Shown here: positions 17,005-26,566 of the stretch, one piece after another
Layout: every line of letters begins with the position of its first letter
Numbering within the stretch: position 1 is the first letter of the stretch
Assembly: GCF_039534915.1 (NCBI RefSeq)
Contig: NZ_BAAAWE010000001.1
Location: 868,001-932,000, forward strand
Source of the DNA: Streptomyces roseofulvus
GTDB taxonomy: Bacteria; Actinomycetota; Actinomycetes; Streptomycetales; Streptomycetaceae
Length of the DNA stretch: 64,000 nucleotides
Direction of reading: 5' to 3'
Notes under the pieces: generated by a model
Databases searched by the model: none
The model's input: only the letters and a program-made list of their open reading frames with translations
Told to the model about the DNA's origin: nothing
Made by a program: the position numbers and the translations under genes

Positions 17005-18183
17005 ATGACGAAGATCCGCCGTCCGTCCCGCACCGCCCGCGCCGTGCTGCCCGCGGCCGTCGCCGCGGTCCTGCTCGCGGGATGCGCGGAGGCGGCCGAG
17101 ACTCCCGCCGCCGGGGCGGCCGCGCCGACGAGCCCCACGGTCACCGTCCCTCCCCCGACGTCCACCGGGCCCGCGCCGTCGGGCACGAAGGGGGCCACCG
17201 CCGTCGCACCGGCGGCGGGCACGCTCCTCGTCGCCGACTTCGGGTCGGACACCGTGACGTTCGTGGACCCCGCCCGGGGCTCCACCGGCTCGGTGCGGGT
17301 GGGGACGGCGCCGTACGGGCTCGCGCTCGGGAAGGACGGGCGGGCCTGGGTCGCGACCGCCGAGGGCGTCGCCGTCGTCGACACCGCCGGCCGGCGGCGC
17401 CTGGCGCTCGTCCCGTACCGGACGGACACCGGCCCCGTGACCACGGGCGAGTACCGGGGCGGCGGGATGGGCATCGCGCTGGCGCCCGACGGCAAGCGGG
17501 CGTACGTCGGCGTGAACGTCCCCGGCGGCAACGGCACCCTGGAGGTGATCGACACCGCGTCCCTGAAGGTGGTGGACGTGGTGGAGGTGGGGCGCCGGCC
17601 GTTCGACGTCGACGTGAGCCGGGACGGCTCCGCCGTGTACGCGACGAACCACGACTCCTTCGACGTGACCGTCGTCGACGCGGACTCGCTCGGCACCCGG
17701 CGCGTCGAGGTCGCCCCGTACGGCACCGAGGGCGGGCTCGGCTCCTGGCTGAAGCCGCACTACACGGCCGTGCGCCCCTCGGACGGGAAGCTGCTGCTGC
17801 CGTTCGAGGGCGAGCGGCTGGCCGTCGTCGACCCGGCCACCGGACGGGTCGAGATCGAGTCCATGACGGCGAACACGCATCAGCACGGGGCGACCGTGAC
17901 GCCGGACGGGACGCTCCTCGCCGTCGGCACCGGCCCGATCGACCCGGACGAGGACCGCGGCCCGTCGCTCACCGTGCGGTCGCCCGGGGGCGCCGAGCGG
18001 GTCTACCCGCTCGACGGGCCGCACGAGGACGTGGCCGTCTCGGAGGACGGCCGCACCGCCTATGTCACCGGCGGCTTCACGCGGGACGGCTACTGGGACG
18101 GGATCAGCGTCGTCGACCTCGGCTCGGGCGAGGTGACGCGCCTCGCGGCCGGCTCACGGCCGCTGGGCGTCGTCGTCCTCTAG
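17005..18183 (+). CDS. YncE-like beta-propeller lipoprotein
   Basis: A 392-residue lipoprotein. The signal sequence ends in the lipobox VLLAGC near residue 27, then comes a Thr/Pro-rich tether to ~75. The rest is a seven-bladed propeller of YncE/YVTN-type repeats (LLVADFGSDTVTFVDPARGS; RAYVGVNVPGGNGTLEVID; AVYATNHDSFDVTVVDADS; AYVTGGFTRDGYWDGISVVD). Such extracytoplasmic propellers bind partners or ligands; the role here is unknown. ATG 17005 follows GAGGAGC. The TAG stop is part of the CTAG that starts repeat copy A, so the repeat touches but does not alter the protein. Confidence 0.85.
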   Translation: MTKIRRPSRTARAVLPAAVAAVLLAGCAEAAETPAAGAAAPTSPTVTVPPPTSTGPAPSGTKGATAVAPAAGTLLVADFGSDTVTFVDPARGSTGSVRVGTAPYGLALGKDGRAWVATAEGVAVVDTAGRRRLALVPYRTDTGPVTTGEYRGGGMGIALAPDGKRAYVGVNVPGGNGTLEVIDTASLKVVDVVEVGRRPFDVDVSRDGSAVYATNHDSFDVTVVDADSLGTRRVEVAPYGTEGGLGSWLKPHYTAVRPSDGKLLLPFEGERLAVVDPATGRVEIESMTANTHQHGATVTPDGTLLAVGTGPIDPDEDRGPSLTVRSPGGAERVYPLDGPHEDVAVSEDGRTAYVTGGFTRDGYWDGISVVDLGSGEVTRLAAGSRPLGVVVL

Positions 18184-18345
18184 GTCGTTTCTTTCGGATC
18201 AGGCCGGATCAGGGAGCGGCGTCTGGTGCGTGCGCTCGCAAGGCGGAGGAGGGAGCCAACGCGGAGCGTTGGCGACCGACGACAACGCCGCGAGCGTGCG
18301 TGCCAGGCGTCGCGAGCCCGGCATGATCCGAAAGAGACGGCCTAG
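18180..18345 (+). repeat. Dispersed 166-bp CTAG-bounded repeat, copy A
   Basis: A 158-bp core flanked by CTAG on both sides. The ends form an imperfect 18-bp terminal inverted repeat: GTCGTTTCTTTCGGATCA on the left and GCCGTCTCTTTCGGATCA read inward on the right (16 of 18 match). It is nearly identical to copy C (two substitutions) and inverted relative to copy B. The left CTAG provides the stop of the propeller gene and the right CTAG the stop of the methyltransferase gene. The structure suggests a MITE with a 4-bp target duplication. Translating across it gives only spurious reading frames. Confidence 0.85.
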
Positions 18346-19202
18346 GCACGGGGAGGGAACCGGGGCCGCTCCGCCGTCACCAGCCACGCCGTGCTCAGCA
18401 GCCGGACTCCGCCCGGGGTCTCGTGCGCGCGGAGGTGCTCGGTGAGGGCGGTGCGGGCGCGGGCGCGGGTGGGCTCGTCGGCCTGGTCCATCAGGTGGCG
18501 GCCCGGGCCCGTGGCCAGGAGGAAGTCGGCGGCGTCGGCGGCGTCCCGGCCCCAGGTGCCGTACGCCCGCGTCTCCTCGACCGCGATGCCGGTGAACCCG
18601 GCGGCGGCGAGGAGCGCGCGGACGGCGTCCGGGTCGGCGAGGGAGAACATGCCGGGGACGCCCGGCCGGCCGAAGTCGCCGACGGGCAGGATGCCGCGCA
18701 GGGAGGTCATGGCCGTCACCCAGCCGTTGAGCCCGGGGTCGGACGGGCAGACGAGGGCGAGCCGTCCGCCGGGCCGCAGGGCGCGGCCGATGTGGGCGAA
18801 GGCGGCCTCGGGGTCCTCGAAGAACATGGCGCTGTACCGGCTGATCGCCGCGTCGAAGGTGCCCTCGTCGTAGGGGTGCGTCTGGGCGTCGCCGCGGGTG
18901 AAGGTGACGTTGTCGACGCCTTCGGCGGCGGCGCGGGCGCGGGCCTCGGCGAGCATCGGGGCGGAGAGGTCGAGGCCGAGCGCGTGGCCGCGCGGGGCAC
19001 GGCGGGCGGCGAGCCGGGTGGTCTGTCCGGCGCCGCAGCCGAAGTCCAGGGTGCGGTGCGCGCCGGTGATGCCGGCGGCATCGAGCAGCGGGGTGTTGAA
19101 GCCGTCGTTGACGGCGTTCCAGCGGTCCTGGTGGCGGGCCCAGTGGGCGCCCTCGGGGCCGTTCCAGGCCTGGTCCTGCGCGGTGTTCACGATGGTGGTC
19201 AC
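18342..19202 (-). CDS. Class I SAM-dependent methyltransferase
   Basis: A 286-residue methyltransferase of the Methyltransf_11/25 type. Motif I is LDFGCGAGQTT at ~52-62, followed by LGLDLSAPML (motif II), a GDAQTHPY acidic loop and ALRPGGRLALV. Substrate unknown. GTG 19202 has GAGGAGG with a six-base gap; longer in-frame starts run through the operator region. The stop codon TAG is the complement of the CTAG closing repeat copy A. It diverges from a TetR gene, and the two share a 137-base promoter region with two matching palindromes, so that regulator very likely controls it. Confidence 0.87.
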   Translation of the reverse strand: MTTIVNTAQDQAWNGPEGAHWARHQDRWNAVNDGFNTPLLDAAGITGAHRTLDFGCGAGQTTRLAARRAPRGHALGLDLSAPMLAEARARAAAEGVDNVTFTRGDAQTHPYDEGTFDAAISRYSAMFFEDPEAAFAHIGRALRPGGRLALVCPSDPGLNGWVTAMTSLRGILPVGDFGRPGVPGMFSLADPDAVRALLAAAGFTGIAVEETRAYGTWGRDAADAADFLLATGPGRHLMDQADEPTRARARTALTEHLRAHETPGGVRLLSTAWLVTAERPRFPPRA

Positions 19203-19227
19203 GACCGCCTCCTCGCACGAAGGGAAG

Positions 19228-19272
19228 TATGGGCACGCGCCCATTCCCGAACAGTATGGGCGTGTGCCCATA
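19228..19272. promoter_or_regulatory. Double TetR-type operator TATGGGC-N4-GCCCAT(A/T)
   Basis: Two palindromes in the methyltransferase/tetR intergenic region. The site at 19228-19245 reads TATGGGC, ACGC, GCCCATT; the site at 19255-19272 reads TATGGGC, GTGT, GCCCATA. Their centres are 27 bp apart. Two copies of one 18-bp palindrome between divergent genes is the classic layout for a TetR repressor that controls both itself and its neighbour. Confidence 0.75.
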
Positions 19273-19339
19273 CCGGCAATCACGTTTACCATCCAGGCAG
19301 TCGGATCCGGCCGGGGTCCGGGGAGAGGGAGACGGGCCC

Positions 19340-19927
19340 ATGTCACCGCGCGGAGTGGCGACGCCGGACGTGCGCGAGCGGCTGTTCGCGGCGGCCGAGC
19401 GGGTCGTCGAAAGGGATGGACCGGGTGCGCTCACCAGCCGTTCCGTGACGACCGAGGCGGGCTGCGCGAAGGGGCTGCTGCACGCCCACTTCTCGGGCTT
19501 CGACGAGTTCGTGGCCGAGCTGTGCCTGGACCGCTTCGCCCGTACGGCGGCGAAGGCCCGGGCGCTGGCCGGGGCGGTCGGCCAGGGCACCGTCGGCGGG
19601 AACCTCGACGCCGTCGTCCTCGCGCTCTTCGACGCGGGAGGCCCGGCGGTCTCCGGCCTCGCCATGGCCCGTCCCGCCGCCGCGCTCCGGATCCGCGAGG
19701 CGCTGGCCGCCGGCGCGCCGGGGTTCTCGGCGATCGAGGAGGCCGTCGCCGGCTATCTGGAGGCCGAGCGCGGGCTGGGCCGGGTCCCGGCCGGCCTGGA
19801 CCCGGCCGGCGCGGCCCTCGCCCTCGTCGGCACCAGCCACCACCTGTTGATGACCACCTGGCCCGGCTCCCCCGACCCCCGCCCGGCGGTCCGGCGGCTG
19901 CTGGCCACGCTGGTGCCGGAGGTCTAG
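19340..19927 (+). CDS. TetR-family transcriptional regulator
   Basis: A 195-residue regulator. The N-terminal helix-turn-helix spans ~8-55 (DVRERLFAAAERVVERDG, LTSRSVTTEAGCAKGLLHAHF) and the C-terminal ligand-binding domain is helical. ATG 19340 follows GGGAGAGGGAGA. It diverges from the methyltransferase gene across a double palindrome. Its TAG stop is the start of repeat copy B. The repeats therefore bracket exactly this two-gene unit. Confidence 0.88.
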   Translation: MSPRGVATPDVRERLFAAAERVVERDGPGALTSRSVTTEAGCAKGLLHAHFSGFDEFVAELCLDRFARTAAKARALAGAVGQGTVGGNLDAVVLALFDAGGPAVSGLAMARPAAALRIREALAAGAPGFSAIEEAVAGYLEAERGLGRVPAGLDPAGAALALVGTSHHLLMTTWPGSPDPRPAVRRLLATLVPEV

Positions 19928-20089
19928 GCCGCCTCTTCCGGATCATGCCGGGCTCGCGACGCCTGGCACGCACCCTCGCCGCGTTGTCGTCGGTCGCCGA
20001 CGCTCCGCGTCGACTCCCTCCTCCGCCTTGCGAGCGCACGCACCAGACGCCGCTCCCTGATCCGGCCTGATCCGAAAGAAACGACCTAG
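19924..20089 (-). repeat. Dispersed 166-bp CTAG-bounded repeat, copy B (inverted)
   Basis: Same length and ends as copy A but in the opposite orientation. It is flanked by CTAG at 19924-19927 and 20086-20089. It differs from copy A at roughly eight positions, mainly in the middle and near the end that adjoins tetR. Copies A and B form a ~166-bp inverted repeat around the methyltransferase/tetR pair. The left CTAG includes the tetR stop codon. The 225 bases between this copy and the next gene hold no convincing gene. Confidence 0.85.
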
Positions 20090-20314
20090 GCCCGGGTTCC
20101 GCGGCGGGACCGGGCCCGCTCGACGAACGTCCGGAAATCGACCATGCCGTCGGACGGCAGCGCCGCGCGGGCCCTGGCGGACCATGCCGAGGGGCGATAC
20201 CGCCGCAATGGCGTTAGAAAGGGTGAACAACGGATAGTCGGTGAAAAAGTGCCCTATGTGCCCGTGCGGTCATAGGCGGCGACACTTCGCACGCTCATAC
20301 GGAAGGCGGCAAGC

Positions 20315-21682
20315 GTGACGCGACCGAGGATTCTCGTGGTGGGCGCCGGTTTCGCCGGAGTGGGCTGTGTGAAGCGGCTCGAACGGCGGCTGACCGAGCG
20401 GGAGGCGCGGATCACGCTGCTCTCCCCCTTCTCGTACCAGCTCTACCTGCCGCTGCTCCCCCAGGTGGCGGCGGGCGTCCTGACCCCGCAGTCGGTGGCG
20501 CTGTCGCTGCGGCGCAGCCAGAAGCACCGGACCCGGATCATGCCGGGCGGCGCGGTGGGCGTGGACACGGCGGCGAAGGCCGTGGTGGTGCGGACGATCT
20601 CCGGGGAGTACGAGGTCGAGCCGTACGACCATCTGGTCCTCGCGCCCGGCAGCGTCACCCGGACCTTCGACATCCCGGGGCTCGCCGACCACGCCCGGGG
20701 CATGAAGACGCTGGCCGAGGCGGTGTACATCCGCGACCACGTCATCGCCCAGCTGGACCTGGCCGACGCCAGCGACGACGAGGCCGAGCGGGCCGCGCGG
20801 CTCCAGTTCGTGGTGGTCGGCGGCGGGTACGCGGGCACCGAGACGGCGGCCTGCCTCCAGCTGCTCACCCACAACGCGGTCAAGCGGTACCCGCGGCTCG
20901 ACCCGGCGCTCATCAAGTGGCACCTGGTGGACATCGCGCCCCGGCTGATGCCCGAGCTCGGCGAGAAGCTCGGCGCGGCCGCCATGGACATCCTCACCAA
21001 GCGGGGCATCCAGGTCTCGCTGGGCGTGTCGGTGGCCTCGGTGGACGACGAGACCGTCACCCTCACGGACGGCAGGGTGCTGCCCTGCCGCACCCTCATC
21101 TGGACGGCCGGCGTGGCCGCGAGCCCGCTCGTCGCGACGGTCGGCGCCGAGACCGTCCGCGGCCGGCTGGTCACGACGCCGGAGATGCGGGTGCCGGGGC
21201 TCGACGGGGTGTGGGCGCTCGGCGACGCAGCGGCGGTGCCGGACCTGGCGAAGGGCGAGGAGGGCGCGATCTGCCCGCCGACGGCCCAGCACGCCATGCG
21301 CCAGGGCAAGACGCTCGCCGACAACCTGGTGGCGACCCTGCGCGGCCAGTCGACGCACCCGTACACGCACAAGGACCTGGGTCTGGTGGTGGACCTGGGC
21401 GGGATGGACGGGGTGTCGAAGCCGCTGGGCGTGGAGCTGCACGGGCCGGCGGCGCAGGCGGTGGCGCGCGGCTACCACTGGGCGGCGCTGCGGACCAATG
21501 TGGCGAAGACCCGGGTGATGACGAACTGGCTGCTGAACGCGGTGGCCGGGGACGACTACGTACGCACCGGGTTCCTCGCCTCGAAGGCGGGGACGCTGCG
21601 CGACTTCGAGTACACCGACGCCTATCTGACGCCGGACCAGGTGCGGCTGCACACCGGCCCGTTCCGGGGCGCGGTCGGCTGA
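20315..21682 (+). CDS. NDH-2-like NAD(P)/FAD-dependent oxidoreductase
   Basis: A 455-residue pyridine-nucleotide-disulphide-type flavoprotein resembling type II NADH dehydrogenase. It has the FAD dinucleotide motif VVGAGFAGVG at ~7-16, the NAD motif FVVVGGGYAGTETA near 168-181, and the FAD-closing WALGDAAAVPD. The C-terminal ~90 residues are the membrane-association region of NDH-2. The likely role is electron transfer from NADH to quinone at the membrane. GTG 20315 follows GAAGGCGG. It lies alone after repeat copy B and converges on the L,D-transpeptidase gene. Confidence 0.87.
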   Translation: MTRPRILVVGAGFAGVGCVKRLERRLTEREARITLLSPFSYQLYLPLLPQVAAGVLTPQSVALSLRRSQKHRTRIMPGGAVGVDTAAKAVVVRTISGEYEVEPYDHLVLAPGSVTRTFDIPGLADHARGMKTLAEAVYIRDHVIAQLDLADASDDEAERAARLQFVVVGGGYAGTETAACLQLLTHNAVKRYPRLDPALIKWHLVDIAPRLMPELGEKLGAAAMDILTKRGIQVSLGVSVASVDDETVTLTDGRVLPCRTLIWTAGVAASPLVATVGAETVRGRLVTTPEMRVPGLDGVWALGDAAAVPDLAKGEEGAICPPTAQHAMRQGKTLADNLVATLRGQSTHPYTHKDLGLVVDLGGMDGVSKPLGVELHGPAAQAVARGYHWAALRTNVAKTRVMTNWLLNAVAGDDYVRTGFLASKAGTLRDFEYTDAYLTPDQVRLHTGPFRGAVG

Positions 21683-21724
21683 CCCCGCTCCCCGCCCGCC
21701 CGGCCGGCCCCCGGACCCCCGCGC

Positions 21725-22501
21725 TCAGCGGGCGAGTGCGGGGGCCGGTCCCATGACGACGACGGGTTCGGCGGCCGGGTCGAGGCTGATCAGCAGGGTG
21801 CGCAGGTCGTCGCGGTCGAGTGCGACGCACGCCTGGGTGGGGCCGCCGTGGTCGACGTGGATCCAGACGCCGCCGCCCTTGTCCGCGCCGAGCGGGCGCT
21901 CCTTGTCGAGGGGGGTGCGGCCGGGGACGCGGTTGTAGTCGATGGCGATGACGTGGTCGAAGGAGCCTTCGAGGGATTCGCCGTGGAAGCCGGTGCCGCT
22001 GATGGCGAACTCGGGGTCCTCGTCGTACGGGAGGCGGGCGCCCGGGTCCGGCAGCCGGCCGCCGGCGTCGCCGATGCGGTAGACGCCGATGGGGGTGCGC
22101 AGGTCGCCAGCGGAGTGGTCGGTGGTCCAGCCCTTGAGCGCGTTGTGCGCGGGCCAGGGACCGCCTGCCTCGTACCACCGGCCGCCGGGGGCGCGCTGGT
22201 GGAGGACGACGGTGGCGGTGTTGCTGTTCTCGGTGGCGCCGGTGACGACCAGGGCCTGGGTGGTGCCGTCGGGGATCCGGGCCTGGGTGAGCGGGCCGAT
22301 GCCGGGGATGCGGACGGGGCCGGCGGGGCGGGCGTCGGTGGCCTCGGGGGCCGTGGCCTTCGCGGCGGCGGAGGGCCGGGCGGGCGTCGTCGGCGGGGTG
22401 GCGGTCGGTTCGGGGTGCGCGCAGCCGGTGAGCAGCAGGGCCGCGCACAGGGTGCCGGCGCCGAGGAGCGCGGGGGCGCCCTTGCGGACGAAGGCGGGCA
22501 T
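21725..22501 (-). CDS. YkuD-family L,D-transpeptidase-like lipoprotein
   Basis: A 258-residue protein with a lipoprotein signal (LCAALLLTGC, Cys near 27) and a Thr/Ala/Pro tether. From ~65 it carries a YkuD-like domain. The catalytic region reads GVWIHVDHGGPTQACVALD: the His-Gly...Cys of the family is present but in a variant context. Other marks are the LRTPIGVYRI substrate loop and GTGFHG. These enzymes crosslink peptidoglycan or attach proteins to it. ATG 22501 has AGGAGG about ten bases upstream. The variant catalytic box makes activity likely but not certain. Confidence 0.82.
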   Translation of the reverse strand: MPAFVRKGAPALLGAGTLCAALLLTGCAHPEPTATPPTTPARPSAAAKATAPEATDARPAGPVRIPGIGPLTQARIPDGTTQALVVTGATENSNTATVVLHQRAPGGRWYEAGGPWPAHNALKGWTTDHSAGDLRTPIGVYRIGDAGGRLPDPGARLPYDEDPEFAISGTGFHGESLEGSFDHVIAIDYNRVPGRTPLDKERPLGADKGGGVWIHVDHGGPTQACVALDRDDLRTLLISLDPAAEPVVVMGPAPALAR

Positions 22502-22654
22502 GGGAAGGCATCCTCCTGGCCGGGGGCAGTGCAGCGATCCGTACCCGCTGGGCGGGCGGCGCTGCGCGGGAGGGCGGCGGCCCACCCGTACGGCGGAGCG
22601 GGCGGTGCGGCTATGCGGTTGACCGGCGGGCGGTGGGTGCGATGGGGTGCGGCA

Positions 22655-23113
22655 ATGAGCGATCTTGAGGGGTACGGGCAGCTGCGGGTGGTCCCGGCGG
22701 CGGGCGAGCGGGAGCTGGCCGACTGGCGGGCGGTGCACAACGCGATCATCCCGACGGCGGTGCTGTCGGCGGACGAGGTGCGGGAGCGGGCCGGGCGGAA
22801 CCGGCTGGACGTGGCCTACCTGGGCGGGGTGGCGGTGGGGTGTTCCACCGTGCGTCCGCCGGACGAGGAGACGCCGGCGGCGACGGTCATCGCGCGGATC
22901 CTGCCGGAGTACCGGCGGCGGGGCTTCGGGACGGCGCTGTACGAGCAGGGCCTGGCGCACGCCCGGACGCTGAGCGGCGCGGGGGTCGAGACGGTGGTGC
23001 TGGCGTCGAACGAGGAGGGGTTGCGGTTCGCGCTGGCGCGCGGCTTCACGGAGGTGGAGCGGTATGTGCTGCCGGGCGACACGATCCCGTTCGTGACCCT
23101 GCGGCTCGGCTGA
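22655..23113 (+). CDS. GNAT-family N-acetyltransferase
   Basis: A 152-residue single-domain GNAT. The acetyl-CoA loop reads ILPEYRRRGFGTALYEQGL (R-x-x-G-x-G/A pattern), followed by VETVVLASNEEGLRFALARG and the last strand ERYVLPGDTIPFVTL. Substrate unknown. ATG 22655 has only a weak GGGG upstream. It diverges from the transpeptidase gene and is followed by a 21-bp palindrome. Confidence 0.83.
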   Translation: MSDLEGYGQLRVVPAAGERELADWRAVHNAIIPTAVLSADEVRERAGRNRLDVAYLGGVAVGCSTVRPPDEETPAATVIARILPEYRRRGFGTALYEQGLAHARTLSGAGVETVVLASNEEGLRFALARGFTEVERYVLPGDTIPFVTLRLG

Positions 23114-23132
23114 TCCACCGTACGGCACACGA

Positions 23133-23153
23133 GATCTGACGTCTCGTCAGATC
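23133..23153. promoter_or_regulatory. Perfect palindrome GATCTGACG-TCT-CGTCAGATC
   Basis: Two perfect 9-bp arms around a 3-base centre, 20 bases after the acetyltransferase stop. It lies ~40 bases upstream of the -10-like TACCCT of the next operon, which puts it at about -60 of that promoter. The short symmetric site fits a TetR- or GntR-type operator better than a terminator, since the stem is short and not followed by a T run. No regulator gene is adjacent. Confidence 0.55.
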
Positions 23154-23203
23154 ATCGCGTCACGGGTCTGGGAACCTCGCTCCCCCGGCGCTACCCTCCG
23201 CGC

Positions 23204-24283
23204 ATGATACGGACGGTGGTGTGGGGAACCGGAAATGTCGGGCGGGCGGCCATCCGGGCCGTGGACGCCCATCCCGGGCTCGAACTCGCGGCGGTCCTGG
23301 TCTCCGACCCGGCGAAGGTGGGCCGGGACGCGGGGGCCCTCGCGGGGCTCGGGCACGAACTGGGCGTGGCCGCCACCGACGACGTCGGTGCGGTGCTCGG
23401 CGCGCGGCCGGGCGCGGTGGTGTACGCGGCCTCGGGCGACGTGCGGCCGGACGGGGCACTGGAGGACGTGGTGCGGGCGGTCGCGGCGGGCGCGGTGGTG
23501 GTGACGCCGTCGCTGTACCCGCTGTACGACCCGCGCAACGCGCCGCCGGAGTTCCGCGACCCGGTGCTCGCGGCGGTGGCCGCGGGCGGCGGGTCGCTCT
23601 TCGCCTCCGGGGTGGACCCCGGCTGGGGCAACGACGTGCTGCCGCTGCTGGTCAGCGGGCTCGGCACGACGGTGGACGCGGTCCGCTGCCAGGAGATCTT
23701 CGACTACTCGACGTACGAGCAGGAGTTCTCCGTACGCGAGCTGATCGGGATGGGCAAGCCGCTCGCCTACGAGCCGCCGATGCTCTACCCGTCGGTGCCG
23801 ACGATGGTGTGGGGCGGGCAGATCCGGCTGATGGCGCGGGCGCTCGGCGCCGAGGTGGAGGAGATCCGCGAGACGGTGGACCGGCGCCCGCTGGAGGCGA
23901 CGGTGAAGACGCGGACGATGGGCGTCTTCGAGGAGGGCACGCAGGGCGCGGTCCGCTTCGAGGTGCAGGGGATCGTCGGCGGCGAGCCGCGGATCGTGAT
24001 CGAGCACGTGACCCGGATCCATCCGTCCTGCGCGCCGGACTGGCCGGTGCCGCCGGACGGCGCCGGGGCGCACCGGGTGATCGTCGAGGGCCGGCCGCGG
24101 ATCGAGGTGACGGTGGCGGCCATCGACGAGGGCGAGAACCGGGCGGCCGGCGGGAACGCGACGGCGGTCGGGCGCCTGGTCGGGGCGATCGACTGGCTGG
24201 TGGCGGCGGAGCCGGGGCTCTACGACGCGCTGGACGTGCCGATACGGCCGGCGATGGGGAAGCTGGGAAGGAGACCGCGGTGA
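23204..24283 (+). CDS. Dihydrodipicolinate reductase-like NAD(P)-dependent oxidoreductase
   Basis: A 359-residue oxidoreductase with an N-terminal Rossmann fold (MIRTVVWGTGNVGRAAIRAV) and the C-terminal substrate domain seen in 2,4-diaminopentanoate dehydrogenase-like and related mycobacterial proteins. FASGVDPGWGNDVLPLLVSG is a conserved block of that group. Substrate unknown. There is no Shine-Dalgarno; TACCCT sits exactly six bases before ATG 23204, so the mRNA is probably leaderless. The stop overlaps the start of the next gene in GTGA, so the two genes are translationally coupled. Confidence 0.82.
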   Translation: MIRTVVWGTGNVGRAAIRAVDAHPGLELAAVLVSDPAKVGRDAGALAGLGHELGVAATDDVGAVLGARPGAVVYAASGDVRPDGALEDVVRAVAAGAVVVTPSLYPLYDPRNAPPEFRDPVLAAVAAGGGSLFASGVDPGWGNDVLPLLVSGLGTTVDAVRCQEIFDYSTYEQEFSVRELIGMGKPLAYEPPMLYPSVPTMVWGGQIRLMARALGAEVEEIRETVDRRPLEATVKTRTMGVFEEGTQGAVRFEVQGIVGGEPRIVIEHVTRIHPSCAPDWPVPPDGAGAHRVIVEGRPRIEVTVAAIDEGENRAAGGNATAVGRLVGAIDWLVAAEPGLYDALDVPIRPAMGKLGRRPR

Positions 24284-24768
24284 TCATCGACATCCCGGAG
24301 GGGCAGGAGCCGATCGGGTACGTGTGGGGCGACATGGTCCCGGAGATCGGGACGGCGGCGGCGAACTTCTCGCTGTCGGTGTACGCCCATACGACCCTGG
24401 GGCTGCGCGAGTTCGAGGCGGCGCGGCTGCGGATCGCGCAGATCAACGGCTGCGGCTTCTGCCTGGACTGGCGGACGGACCGGGACGGCGTGAAGGTCGA
24501 GGAGGGCTTCGACGCGGTGGTCGCGGCCTGGCGGACGACGGAGGTGTCCGACTCCTTCGACGCGCGGACGCGGCTGGCCGCGGAGTACGCGGAGCGGTAC
24601 GCGCTCGACCACCACGGCCTGGACGAGGAGTTCTGGTCGCGGATGACGGCCCACTACAGCCAGGCGGAGATCGTGGAGCTGACGATGAGCCTGGGCTCGT
24701 GGCTGGCCTTCGGGCGGCTGAACCGGGTGCTGGGGCTCGACGAGGTGTGCGTGCTGCCGACGGGCTGA
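24280..24768 (+). CDS. Carboxymuconolactone decarboxylase/AhpD-like protein
   Basis: A 162-residue helical protein of the CMD/AhpD family. The signature Cys pair is in INGCGFCLDW (CxxC near residue 60), preceded by FEAARLRIAQ and followed by the usual conserved His/Glu region. CMD proteins act as peroxidase partners or small decarboxylases. GTG 24280 has GAAGGAG upstream and overlaps the previous stop by four bases. The coupling with the reductase suggests a shared substrate or redox role. A perfect hairpin terminator follows. Confidence 0.85.
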   Translation: MIIDIPEGQEPIGYVWGDMVPEIGTAAANFSLSVYAHTTLGLREFEAARLRIAQINGCGFCLDWRTDRDGVKVEEGFDAVVAAWRTTEVSDSFDARTRLAAEYAERYALDHHGLDEEFWSRMTAHYSQAEIVELTMSLGSWLAFGRLNRVLGLDEVCVLPTG

Positions 24769-24786
24769 GCCCGTCGGGTCGTCAGG

Positions 24787-24814
24787 GGCCGGCCGGTTCT
24801 CGAACCGGCCGGCC
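24787..24814. terminator. Bidirectional hairpin terminator
   Basis: A perfect 12-bp inverted repeat (GGCCGGCCGGTT, loop CTCG, AACCGGCCGGCC) followed by TTCG. It lies between the convergent AhpD-like and cholesterol oxidase genes, 18 and 21 bases from their stops, and can serve both strands. Confidence 0.85.
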
Positions 24815-24835
24815 TTCGCGCGTGTCCGGTCACGC

Positions 24836-26566
<1,731 letters not shown>

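Noticed and set aside
19943..20230. Minus-strand frame running through repeat copy B with a start at 20230
   Set aside because: Most of it is the non-coding repeat, and the same translated tail appears at the other copies. The remaining ~40 residues have no ribosome binding site or family.
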